Positions 7,447 through 14,685 of a stretch of 19,971 nt of DNA are shown piece by piece. Positions within the stretch are counted from its first letter, which is position 1, and each line of letters starts with the position of its first letter. The position numbers and the translations under genes are program-made. Below the pieces are notes generated by a model. That model was not told the DNA's origin. It was given only the letters and a program-made list of their open reading frames with translations, and did not search any database. The DNA is taken from the NCBI GenBank assembly GCA_007118045.1, contig SKTG01000477.1:1-19971 (forward strand), read 5' to 3'. The stretch is from Nitriliruptoraceae bacterium. Lineage in GTDB: Bacteria; Actinomycetota; Nitriliruptoria; Nitriliruptorales; Nitriliruptoraceae.

Positions 7447-7459
7447 GCAATCGATTTCT
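7447..7459. promoter_or_regulatory. Candidate operator shared with the upstream unit
   Basis: GCAATCGATTTCT is centred on C7452|G7453, with five of the six innermost pairs complementary. It equals the minus-strand reading of 4181-4193 at 12 of 13 positions. It lies just after the predicted transcription start. It makes the LacI-type protein the obvious candidate to control both units. Confidence 0.6.
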
Positions 7460-7474
7460 GGGAGAGATCGCTCG

Positions 7475-9037
7475 GTGTCCTCGATGCGTGCGCCATCATC
7501 GTCCTCGCCGGGGGGCCAGCCGTCGCGGCCGTTGCTGCAGATCGAGGGCATGAGCAAGGGCTTCCCGGGGGTCCAGGCGCTCGATGACGTGCGGCTCGAC
7601 CTGTACCCCGGGGAGGTCCACGCTCTGGTGGGGGAGAACGGCGCGGGCAAGTCCACGCTCATGAAGATCCTCTCCGGGATCTACGAGCGCGACAGCGGGA
7701 CGATGCTGCTCGACGGTTCCGAGATCACGGTGGACGGCCCCCTGGCAGCCCAGAGGCTCGGCATCAGCATCATCCATCAGGAGCTGCATCTGATGCCGGA
7801 CCTCACCGTCGCGGAGAACATCTTCATCGGGCGCGAGACCAGGCGAGGTCTCGGCTTGTTCGTCGACGACCGAGCGCTCAACCGCCGAACGGAGGAGCTC
7901 TTCGAGGACCTCCGGATCCACCTGGACCCGCGCGCGCTGGTCGGCAACCTGAAGGTCGCGCAGCAGCAGCTCGTGGAGATCGCGAAGGCGCTCTCGTTCA
8001 ACGCTCGCGTGCTCATCATGGACGAACCCACCGCGGCGCTCACCGAGCAGGAGACCGAGATCCTCTTCGGCCTGATCCGAGACTTCAAGGCCCGCAACAC
8101 CGGCATCATCTACATCTCGCACCGCATGGAGGAGCTCAAGGCGATCTCCGACCGGATCACGGTGCTGCGGGACGGGACCTACGTCGACACCCTCGACACG
8201 GAGGAGGCGGAGGTCGGCCAGGTCATCTCGCTGATGGTCGGCCGACACATCGAAGGCGAGACGCGTCCGACGACCGTGGCCGACGATCCGACGCCCGTGC
8301 TCGAGGTGAAGGGGCTCAGCACCCGGTCCCTGCTGCGGGACGTGAGCTTCGAGCTGCGCAGAGGCGAGATCCTGGGCTTCGCGGGCCTCATGGGTGCTGG
8401 CCGCACCGAGGTCGCTCGCGCCATCTGTGGGGCGGACCGGATCACGAGCGGCGAGATGTTCGTCAACGGTGAGCTGGTCAGCATCAAGGCTCCCTCCGAC
8501 GCCGCGAAGCTGCGCATCGGCTACCTGTCCGAGGATCGCAAACGGTTCGGGCTCATGCTCGACCAGGACGTGAAGTTCAACATCGTCATCTCCTCGCTGG
8601 GGGAGTTCACCAACCGGTTCGGGTTCGTGCGTGACGGTGCGGCGAGCGAGGTCTCGGAGCAGTACGTGCGATCCATGAAGATCAAGACGCCCTCCATCCG
8701 CAAGTCGGCCAAGAACCTCTCCGGTGGGAACCAGCAGAAGATCGTCGTCGCGAAGTGGCTGCTCCGTGACTGCGACATCCTCATCTTCGACGAGCCCACC
8801 CGGGGCATCGACGTCGGGGCCAAGGAGGAGATCTACGAGCTGCTGACCGACCTCGCGACGGCCGGGAAGTCGATCATGATGATCTCCTCGGAGCTACCTG
8901 AGGTGTTGCGCCTCTCGCATCGCATCGTGGTCATGTCCGAGGGCCGGGTCACCGGCGTCCTGGACAACGCGGAGGCCGATCAGGAGACCCTCATGAGCTA
9001 CGCCACCCACATCGACTCGGCAGGGAGCCTGGCATGA
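7475..9037 (+). CDS. Sugar ABC transporter ATP-binding protein, RbsA/XylG/MglA type (two ATPase domains)
   Basis: This is a 520-residue cytoplasmic ATPase that drives import of a monosaccharide. I choose GTG 7475 because GGGAGAG (7460-7466) lies eight bases upstream. A GTG at 7445 would fall inside the operator, and an ATG at 7484 is too far from the ribosome binding site. The first domain has Walker A GENGAGKST (53-61), a degenerate signature VAQQQLVEIAKAL (from about 161) and Walker B IMDEPTAALTE (Asp183, Glu184). The second has the degenerate Walker A GLMGAGRTEV, the signature LSGGNQQK (from 415) and FDEPTRGIDVGAK (Asp439, Glu440). This asymmetric pair is characteristic of the carbohydrate CUT2 class. 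It shares ATGA with the permease gene. Confidence 0.93.
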   Translation: MSSMRAPSSSSPGGQPSRPLLQIEGMSKGFPGVQALDDVRLDLYPGEVHALVGENGAGKSTLMKILSGIYERDSGTMLLDGSEITVDGPLAAQRLGISIIHQELHLMPDLTVAENIFIGRETRRGLGLFVDDRALNRRTEELFEDLRIHLDPRALVGNLKVAQQQLVEIAKALSFNARVLIMDEPTAALTEQETEILFGLIRDFKARNTGIIYISHRMEELKAISDRITVLRDGTYVDTLDTEEAEVGQVISLMVGRHIEGETRPTTVADDPTPVLEVKGLSTRSLLRDVSFELRRGEILGFAGLMGAGRTEVARAICGADRITSGEMFVNGELVSIKAPSDAAKLRIGYLSEDRKRFGLMLDQDVKFNIVISSLGEFTNRFGFVRDGAASEVSEQYVRSMKIKTPSIRKSAKNLSGGNQQKIVVAKWLLRDCDILIFDEPTRGIDVGAKEEIYELLTDLATAGKSIMMISSELPEVLRLSHRIVVMSEGRVTGVLDNAEADQETLMSYATHIDSAGSLA

Positions 9038-10047
9038 CCGCCCCGGAGAAGACCGTCACGCCCGAGACGGGTACGGAGTCGGCACCGTCGCGAACGGGCG
9101 TGCTGCGCGAGAAGCTCCAGCAGTTCCTCGCGTTCGCGAGCCTGATCGCGTTGGTCATCTTCTTCTCCCTGGCGAACCCCAACTTCATGAGCTGGTCGAA
9201 CGTCAGCGGGATCCTGCTCTCGACGGCGGTGATCGGCATCCTCGCGCTGGGGACGACGTTCGTCATCATCAGCGGCGGTATCGATCTGTCCCTCGGGACG
9301 GGGATGACCCTGGCGGCCGTCACCACCGGCACCTTCCTCAGCGTCATGGGTCTGCCGTTGGTCGTCGGGGTCGTCGGGGGGATCCTCACCGGCGCGTTGA
9401 TGGGTCTGGTCAACGGGTTCAACATCGCCGTGCTGAAGATCCCACCCTTCATCGCGACGTTGGCCATGATGCTCATCGCGCAGGGGCTCGCGTTGGTCAT
9501 CTCGGGCGCCGCTCCGATCTACTTCAGCGGCGTCGAGGGCTTCAACCTCATCGCCCTCGGGCGCAGCGTGCCGTTCCTGGCGCTGCCGAACGGGGTGTTC
9601 ATCCTCTTCGGCATGGCGGCGATCGCGGCGGTGCTGCTGAGCAAGTCCATCATCGGTCGCTACACGTTCGCGATGGGCAGTAACGAGGAGGCCACCAGCA
9701 TCTCGGGGATCAACGTCCGACGCTGGAAGATGACGGTCTACACCCTCTCCGGTGCTTTCACCGGGGTGGCGGGTGTGGTCCTGGCTTCCCGGCTCAACTC
9801 GGCACAACCCGCCCTGGGGCTGGGCTACGAGTTGGAGGCCATCGCCGCCGTGGTCATCGGTGGGACATCCCTGGCCGGTGGCAAGGGCAGCATCGTCGGC
9901 ACCCTGATCGGGGCGCTCATCATGAGCGTGCTCACCAACGGGCTCCGGATCATGTCGATCCCCCAGGAGTGGCAGACCGTGGTCGTCGGCATCGTGATCC
10001 TGATCGCGGTCTACGCCGACAACCTGCGGCGTAGCAAGGAGCAGTAA
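9034..10047 (+). CDS. Sugar ABC transporter permease, RbsC type
   Basis: This is a 337-residue polytopic membrane protein of the BPD_transp_2 / CUT2 permease family. It forms the pore used by the double ATPase encoded just upstream. The start codon overlaps the ATPase stop (ATGA). After a polar N-terminus of about 30 residues it has about eight to ten membrane helices. The family hallmark ISGGIDLSLG is at about 79-88, followed by the region ALMGLVNGFNIAVLKIPPFIATLAMM. GGTSLAGGKGSIVGTLIGAL near the C-terminus is also conserved in RbsC and XylH. The tail is basic (NLRRSKEQ). Length is normal. Nothing in the sequence fixes the sugar; the surrounding catabolic genes suggest the one degraded here. 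Confidence 0.92.
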   Translation: MTAPEKTVTPETGTESAPSRTGVLREKLQQFLAFASLIALVIFFSLANPNFMSWSNVSGILLSTAVIGILALGTTFVIISGGIDLSLGTGMTLAAVTTGTFLSVMGLPLVVGVVGGILTGALMGLVNGFNIAVLKIPPFIATLAMMLIAQGLALVISGAAPIYFSGVEGFNLIALGRSVPFLALPNGVFILFGMAAIAAVLLSKSIIGRYTFAMGSNEEATSISGINVRRWKMTVYTLSGAFTGVAGVVLASRLNSAQPALGLGYELEAIAAVVIGGTSLAGGKGSIVGTLIGALIMSVLTNGLRIMSIPQEWQTVVVGIVILIAVYADNLRRSKEQ

Positions 10048-10072
10048 GGGCCGAGCGCGACACCGCGTCCGG

Positions 10073-10105
10073 TTCGACCCGTTCGAACGACAAGCTTCGA
10101 ACGAC
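10073..10105. repeat. Short TTCGA repeats between permease and binding-protein genes
   Basis: TTCGA begins at 10073, 10082 and 10096. The last two are exact TTCGAACGAC direct repeats whose TTCGAA core is palindromic. They lie in the 93-bp gap before the binding-protein gene, upstream of a GAGGGAGAGG ribosome binding site. They may form a regulator site or alternative RNA pairings. Function unknown. Confidence 0.4.
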
Positions 10106-10140
10106 GGCAAGCATCGAGTGCACGAGGGAGAGGAACCCAC

Positions 10141-11226
10141 ATGAGATCCAGGTTCGCCGGCATCGCCGGAGTGACCGCAGCAGCTCTGGTCCTCGTCGCC
10201 TGTGGCGGCGACGGGGTCGACGACCCCGACGACGCCATCGACGAGGTGGAGGACGGCGCGGACGACGCGGACGACGCCGACGAGACGGACGACGCCGACG
10301 ACGCCGACGACGACGCGGAGGAGGGTGAGGACGCTGACGCCGCGGCGGACGGTGAGGAGGTCTCGATCGCCCTCGTGTCGAAGGGCTTCCAGCACCAGTT
10401 CTGGCAGGCGGTCCAACAGGGCGCCGAGGAGGCGGCCGAGGAGTACGGCGCGAGCATCACCTTCGAGGGACCGGACTCGGAGAGCGATGTCGCGGTCCAG
10501 ATCGACATGCTTCAGACGGCACTGGACCGTGGTCCGGACGCCATCGGCTTCGCCGCACTCGACAGCCAGGCGGCAGCGCCGCTGATGGACGAGGCGGCCG
10601 AGCGGGACATCCCCGTGATCGCGTTCGACTCCGGGGTGGACAGCGACGTGCCCTTGACCACGGCCACGACCGACAACGAGGCCGCTGCTGCGCTGGCTGC
10701 GGAGCACATGGTCGAGGAGATCGGCGGCGAAGGCCAGGTCGGTCTCGTCGTCCACGACCAGAGCAGCGTGACGGGCGTCGAGCGTCGGGACGGCTTCGTG
10801 AACTACATGGAGGAGAACGCTCCCGACGTGGAGATCGTCGACATCCAGTACGGCGAGGGTGACCACCTGCAGTCGACCGATATCGCCACCACGATGATGC
10901 AGGCCTACCCGGAGCTCGCCGGCCTCTACGGCTCCAACGAGGGTTCCGCCATCGGTGTCGTGAACGCGGTCAACGAGCTCGACCGTGGCGGCGAGATCAC
11001 CGTGATCGGCTTCGACTCGGGTCAGGACCAGATCAACGCCATCGAGGACGGCGTGATGGCGGGTGCCATCACCCAGAACCCCGTCGGGATCGGCTACGAG
11101 ACCGTGAAGGCCGCGGTCATGGCCCTCGACGGCGAGGAGCTGCCGGAGGTCATCGACACCGGCTTCTTCTGGTACGACGCCGACAACATCGATGACGAGG
11201 AGATCCAGGCCGTCATCTACGAGTAG
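10141..11226 (+). CDS. Sugar-binding lipoprotein of the ABC importer, RbsB-like, with acidic tether
   Basis: This is a 361-residue extracytoplasmic solute-binding protein. It starts at ATG 10141 with GAGGGAGAGG upstream. The signal peptide runs from 1 to 20 with lipobox LVAC and lipidated Cys21. Residues 22-73 form a tether almost wholly of Asp, Glu, Ala and Gly. The type I periplasmic binding fold then begins (VSIALVSKGFQHQFWQAV), with GFAALDSQAAAPLMDEA, VIAFDSGVDSDVPL, GLYGSNEGSAIGVVNAV, TVIGFDSGQDQINAIEDG and GAITQNPVGIGYETVKA. All of these are familiar from ribose, xylose and galactose binding proteins. It delivers sugar to the adjacent permease. A strong inverted repeat follows the gene, as is common after highly expressed binding-protein genes. 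Confidence 0.93.
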   Translation: MRSRFAGIAGVTAAALVLVACGGDGVDDPDDAIDEVEDGADDADDADETDDADDADDDAEEGEDADAAADGEEVSIALVSKGFQHQFWQAVQQGAEEAAEEYGASITFEGPDSESDVAVQIDMLQTALDRGPDAIGFAALDSQAAAPLMDEAAERDIPVIAFDSGVDSDVPLTTATTDNEAAAALAAEHMVEEIGGEGQVGLVVHDQSSVTGVERRDGFVNYMEENAPDVEIVDIQYGEGDHLQSTDIATTMMQAYPELAGLYGSNEGSAIGVVNAVNELDRGGEITVIGFDSGQDQINAIEDGVMAGAITQNPVGIGYETVKAAVMALDGEELPEVIDTGFFWYDADNIDDEEIQAVIYE

Positions 11227-11233
11227 TTCGCAC

Positions 11234-11284
11234 GACGCCCCGGGTGTGACCGGCAGCGCATCAGCCGGCCACGGCCGGGGCGTC
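11234..11284 (+). other. Large stem-loop after the sugar-binding protein gene
   Basis: GACGCCCCGG (11234-11243) is perfectly complementary to CCGGGGCGTC (11275-11284). Inside, CCGGC (11250-11254) pairs with GCCGG (11264-11268). The two-tier hairpin starts seven bases after the stop codon and has no long T-run behind it. It could be a leaky terminator or an mRNA stabiliser that lowers the expression of the two downstream enzyme genes relative to the binding protein. Confidence 0.6.
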
Positions 11285-11325
11285 ATCTCGTGCAGCCGCC
11301 AGACGAACCAGAGAGAAGGACGAGC

Positions 11326-12324
11326 ATGGCCGCGTTCAGGTGGGGCGTCCTCAGCACCGCCAAGATCGCCACGACGAAGGTGATCCCGGCGATCCGAGGC
11401 TCGGAGCACGGCCAGGTCACCGCGATCGGCTCGCGCGACGGTGCACGGGCCTCCGAGGTCGCCGAGGAGCTCGGGATCGAGCGCGCCTACGACTCCTACG
11501 AGCAGGTGCTCGAGGACCCGGACATCGAGGGCGTCTACATCCCGCTGCCGAACCACCTGCACGTCCCCTGGACCGTGCGTGCCGCCGAAGCCGGCAAGCA
11601 CGTGCTGTGCGAGAAGCCGATCGGACTCACCACCTCGGACGCCGAGACGCTGCTGGAGGTCGCGGACCGTACGGGGGTGCGCATCCAGGAGGCCTTCATG
11701 GTGCGGACGCATCCGCAGTGGTTGCGCGCCCGCGATCTGGTGTCCTCGGGCGAGATCGGGGAGCTACGAGCGATCCAGGGCTTCTTCAGCTACCACAACA
11801 CCGATGCCGACGACATCCGCAACCAGGCGGACATCGGCGGCGGTGGGATGCTCGACATCGGCTGCTATCCGGTGACCACGAGCCGCTTCGTGCTCGAGCG
11901 TGAACCCGAACGGGTGTGCGCGGTGGTGGACCGTGACCCGCAGACCCTCATCGATCGGCTCGGGAGCGCGATCCTCGACTTCTCGGGGACGACGGCCACG
12001 TTCACGTACGGCACGCAGTCCTTCCCGTACCAACGCATGACCTTCGTGGGGACCTCGGCGCGGCTCGACGTGGAGATCCCCTTCAACGCCCCAGCCGACC
12101 GCCCCTGCCGCCTGCTGTTGACCCGCGACCCGAGCCCGGGCGCGGAACCCGAGGTGATCGAGGTGCCGGTCTGCGACCAGTACGCCGTCGCGGCCGATGC
12201 CTTCGTGGCCTCGATCCGGAGGGACGAACCGCCACCGGTCCCGCTCGAGGACTCGATCGCGAACATGCGCGTGCTCGATGCGTTGATGCGTTCGGCGGAG
12301 AAGGCGAGCTGGCAGACCATCTGA
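11326..12324 (+). CDS. Gfo/Idh/MocA-family NAD(P)-dependent oxidoreductase
   Basis: This is a 332-residue sugar oxidoreductase. I choose ATG 11326 because AGAAGGA (11314-11320) sits just upstream and the Rossmann strand begins directly (FRWGVLSTAKIA); the frame extension to 11290 lies before the ribosome binding site. The dinucleotide loop is GVLSTAKIA (7-15). EKPIGL contains the conserved Lys97, and the second-domain motif GGGMLDIGCYPV contains Asp177 and Tyr181. It resembles the dihydrodiol/xylose dehydrogenase-like branch. Such enzymes oxidise or epimerise pyranoses, including glucose, xylose, inositol and 6-deoxy-sugars. It lies between the importer and the isomerase-like gene, so it probably acts on the imported sugar or on an isomeric form. 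Confidence 0.88.
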   Translation: MAAFRWGVLSTAKIATTKVIPAIRGSEHGQVTAIGSRDGARASEVAEELGIERAYDSYEQVLEDPDIEGVYIPLPNHLHVPWTVRAAEAGKHVLCEKPIGLTTSDAETLLEVADRTGVRIQEAFMVRTHPQWLRARDLVSSGEIGELRAIQGFFSYHNTDADDIRNQADIGGGGMLDIGCYPVTTSRFVLEREPERVCAVVDRDPQTLIDRLGSAILDFSGTTATFTYGTQSFPYQRMTFVGTSARLDVEIPFNAPADRPCRLLLTRDPSPGAEPEVIEVPVCDQYAVAADAFVASIRRDEPPPVPLEDSIANMRVLDALMRSAEKASWQTI

Positions 12325-12391
12325 GCCGTCCTCCGGGCGCCACCCCAGGAGGATCCGGACCTCCACCAAGCGTCGACCACGAGGATCCCGC

Positions 12392-14014
12392 ATGTCGAAC
12401 CCTGCCATCCCGATGATCGCCAACGGCGACCATCGGGAGTCCGCGAACCGACGGTGCTGGCCCGCCCAGGAACGGTTCGAGCACAAGCTCGCGGCCGCGT
12501 TCGCCGGGAAGGGCTACGACCTGGTGCGTGCCCATCCCGTGGACCCGGAGCGGGGGCACGGCTTCATCGCGAGCCAGGCGGAGGGCCTCGCCGTCCTCGC
12601 GGAGGTCGATCCGAACTCGCCGCTGGTCGTCGCCGAGGGTGTCTGGCAGTTCAGTCAGCAGATCCTGGGGGGGCTGCTCCGCCACGAGGGGCCCATCCTG
12701 ACGGTCGCAAACTGGGAGGGCCAGTGGCCCGGGCTCGTCGGGCTGCTCAACCTCAACGCGTCGCTGCGCAAGGCCGGGCGCGCCTACGACACGTTGTGGA
12801 GCGAGGACTTCGACGACCAGTGGTTCCTCGACCATCTCGACACGTGGCTCGCGGGCCGACGGATCGAGCACGACGACCGTCACCTCCACCCGTTCGACCC
12901 GGGTGTCGTCGACCCCGCGGACCGGGCCGTCGCGCAGGAGCTGGGGACGACCCTCCGTCGTCGTGGCGCGATCATGGGCGTCTTCGACGAGGGGTGCATG
13001 GGGATGTACAACGCGATCATCCCCGACGAGCTGCTGTTCCCGCTCGGGATCTTCAAGGAGCGGCTCTCGCAGTCCGCGCTGTACGCGGAGACCCTCCGGG
13101 CCAGCGAGACGGAGGCACGGGCCTCGCTCGAGTGGCTCATCTCGCGGGGGATGCGCTTCCACCTCGGTGAGGACGAGGAGACCGAGTTGACCGAGGCGCA
13201 GGTGCTGTTGCAGCTGCGCATGTACGCCGCCGCGGCCCGGATGTACGACCGCTACGGCTGCGACATCATCGGCATCCAGTACCAACTCGGGCTCGCCGAC
13301 GTGCTGCCCGCCTCGGATCTGGCGGAGGCCCTGCTCAACAACAGCGAGCGGCCACCCGTCCAGCGAGAGGACGGCAGCGTGATCGCCGAAGGCCGACCGA
13401 TCCTGCATTTCAACGAGGTGGACGAGGGGGCAGCCCTCGACGCGTTGTTGACCAACCGCATCCACGAGGCCATCGAGCAGCCGATCGAGACCACCCTGCA
13501 CGACGTGCGATGGGGCGACGCGGACGCCAGCGGCACCGTGGACGACTTCGTGTGGGTCTTCGAGATCTCGGGCCCGGTGCCGGCCGCCCACCACATCGAC
13601 GGCTACGCGGGCACCGAGTCCTTCCGGCAGCCGGCGCTGTACTTCCGCCTCGGTGGTGGCTCGACCCGCGGCATCTCACGGCCGGGGGAGATCGTGTGGT
13701 CGCGGGTGTTCGTCGAGGCCGGATCGCTGCACCTCGACATCGGTCGGGCCACCGTGGTCGAACTGCCACGGGAGGAGACCGAACGCCGTTGGAACGAGAC
13801 GACGCCGGAGTGGCCCATCATGCACGCCGTGCTGCACGGCGTCACGCGGGACCAGTTCATGGGCCGCCACGCCTCCAACCACATCCAGGTCGCCTACGGC
13901 CACGACGCTGCCGGCGCCGACCGCGCCATGGCGGTCAAGGCCGCCCTGGCGGCCGAGCTCGGTCTGACCGTGCACCTGTGCGGCGCAAAGCCCGACGGGG
14001 CACCCCTGTTGTAG
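12392..14014 (+). CDS. L-fucose/D-arabinose isomerase family protein
   Basis: The product is a 540-residue enzyme, somewhat shorter than E. coli FucI (about 590). The ATG is preceded by GAGGAT (12381-12386). Set against FucI from memory, the C-terminal half lines up well: DLAEALLNNS, HFNEVDEGAALDAL, YFRLGGGSTRGI, VVELPRE and ASNHIQVAYGHDAAGAD. This places the three metal and catalytic residues at Glu312, Asp344 and His497, all present. The family converts L-fucose to L-fuculose, or D-arabinose to D-ribulose, with Mn2+. The N-terminal half (NGDHRESANRRCWPAQE, MGVFDEGCMGMYNAI) is more divergent. No fuculokinase or aldolase gene is near, so a noncanonical use of the ketose, or another substrate, is possible. 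It is the last gene of the importer unit. Confidence 0.85.
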   Translation: MSNPAIPMIANGDHRESANRRCWPAQERFEHKLAAAFAGKGYDLVRAHPVDPERGHGFIASQAEGLAVLAEVDPNSPLVVAEGVWQFSQQILGGLLRHEGPILTVANWEGQWPGLVGLLNLNASLRKAGRAYDTLWSEDFDDQWFLDHLDTWLAGRRIEHDDRHLHPFDPGVVDPADRAVAQELGTTLRRRGAIMGVFDEGCMGMYNAIIPDELLFPLGIFKERLSQSALYAETLRASETEARASLEWLISRGMRFHLGEDEETELTEAQVLLQLRMYAAAARMYDRYGCDIIGIQYQLGLADVLPASDLAEALLNNSERPPVQREDGSVIAEGRPILHFNEVDEGAALDALLTNRIHEAIEQPIETTLHDVRWGDADASGTVDDFVWVFEISGPVPAAHHIDGYAGTESFRQPALYFRLGGGSTRGISRPGEIVWSRVFVEAGSLHLDIGRATVVELPREETERRWNETTPEWPIMHAVLHGVTRDQFMGRHASNHIQVAYGHDAAGADRAMAVKAALAAELGLTVHLCGAKPDGAPLL

Positions 14015-14088
14015 TCCGTCGGTCCGGACGAGGCGTGGTGCGTACGCTGACGAACTTCGGCACGAGGCGTCGCCGGTCGCGCCCCCAG

Positions 14089-14118
14089 TTCGCGGCAGGG
14101 GGCGTCTGGGGATACGCT
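14089..14118 (+). promoter_or_regulatory. Weak candidate promoter of the tRNA gene
   Basis: TTCGCG (14089-14094), 18 bp, TACGCT (14113-14118), about 30 bp before the tRNA. The spacing is right; the -35 match is poor. Confidence 0.3.
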
Positions 14119-14147
14119 GCGCCGCCGCGCGCGGCCCACGCCGCCCC

Positions 14148-14221
14148 GGGGCGTTAGCTCAGTCGGCTAGAGCGCTTGCTCGACACGCAAGAGGTCGCAG
14201 GTTCGATTCCTGCACGCCCCA
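14148..14221 (+). tRNA. tRNA-Val (anticodon GAC) with unusual C33
   Basis: The cloverleaf is complete. The acceptor stem GGGGCGT/ACGCCCC has seven perfect pairs, the D stem is GCTC/GAGC, and the anticodon stem is CTTGC/GCAAG (14175-14179 with 14187-14191). The five-base variable loop is followed by the T stem GCAGG/CCTGC with loop TTCGATT. The seven-base anticodon loop is TCGACAC, giving anticodon GAC (14182-14184), which reads valine GUC and GUU. Position 33 (14181) is C, where tRNAs almost always have U. The discriminator is A14221. A CCA end does not appear to be encoded (ACCCA follows). Confidence 0.93.
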
Positions 14222-14685
14222 CCCACAGGTCCGCGGATCCGTTCGGGAACCTGGATCCTCACGTTTGGCTCGCAGCGAAGCTTCGGTCGATGGCTCCGCC
14301 GCGTCCTGGCGGAGCGAGTCGGTCCCCTGTTGGTAGGCAAGCTCGTCCTGACGGCGTAGCGAGCGAGGCAGGTTGGAGAGCGAGGGCTCCGTACCCGTTC
14401 GTGAGGACCAGGTTCCATCGAGCTGCGGGTCGGCTCCGCGTTCGGTTACCTCCCACGGTTCGCGACCGCATGGGAGGGGCGGTGTTCCCATCTGCCCGAC
14501 CCGACCTCGGCGCTTGGCTTAGAGGTCGGTGAGCCGGCGGCTCGTGGCAGGCGTTTCGTGGGGTGCGGATGAGTCACCCGACGGGTTGACGTGCGAGGCT
14601 GTGGGCGCGACGACTGGAGCCGGCGGGGCCGGTGATGTGGTGCCGGACCGGTCCGAGCTCACCCGCGTACCACCTGGAGCCCATT
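14222..14685. other. Gene-free stretch after the tRNA
   Basis: About 460 bp. Open frames on both strands run across the tRNA and its downstream sequence, but they have no ribosome binding site. Their peptides contain tRNA-derived strings such as CRNRTCDLL and QEVAGSIPARPT, which are well-known annotation artefacts. I see one perfect hairpin (14293-14315), a GAAGCTTC palindrome near 14277 and a TTGACG at 14586 that could be the -35 of the FtsX operon without a clear -10. No integrase remnant and no repeat of the tRNA 3' end were found by eye. Confidence 0.5.
14293..14315. repeat. Perfect inverted repeat downstream of the tRNA
   Basis: GCTCCGCC, a seven-base loop (GCGTCCT), and GGCGGAGC form an eight-pair perfect stem 70 bp after the tRNA. 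There is no T-run. It could end the tRNA transcript or be part of a dispersed intergenic repeat. Confidence 0.45.

Noticed and set aside
7445..7474. Upstream GTG at 7445 as start of the importer ATPase
   Set aside because: It lies within the operator and close to the predicted transcription start, while GTG 7475 has GGGAGAG at the right distance.
8998..11712. 904-residue open frame on the minus strand opposite permease, binding-protein and oxidoreductase genes
   Set aside because: The plus-strand genes have clear motifs, ribosome binding sites and family-normal lengths. In high-GC DNA the antisense frame stays open by codon bias, and its translation is low-complexity His/Asp/Arg-rich without a domain.
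14159..14491. Open frames on both strands across the tRNA (peptides with ESNLRPLACRASAL, CRNRTCDLL or QEVAGSIPARPT)
   Set aside because: These strings are translations of the tRNA gene itself and are known false annotations; no ribosome binding site.
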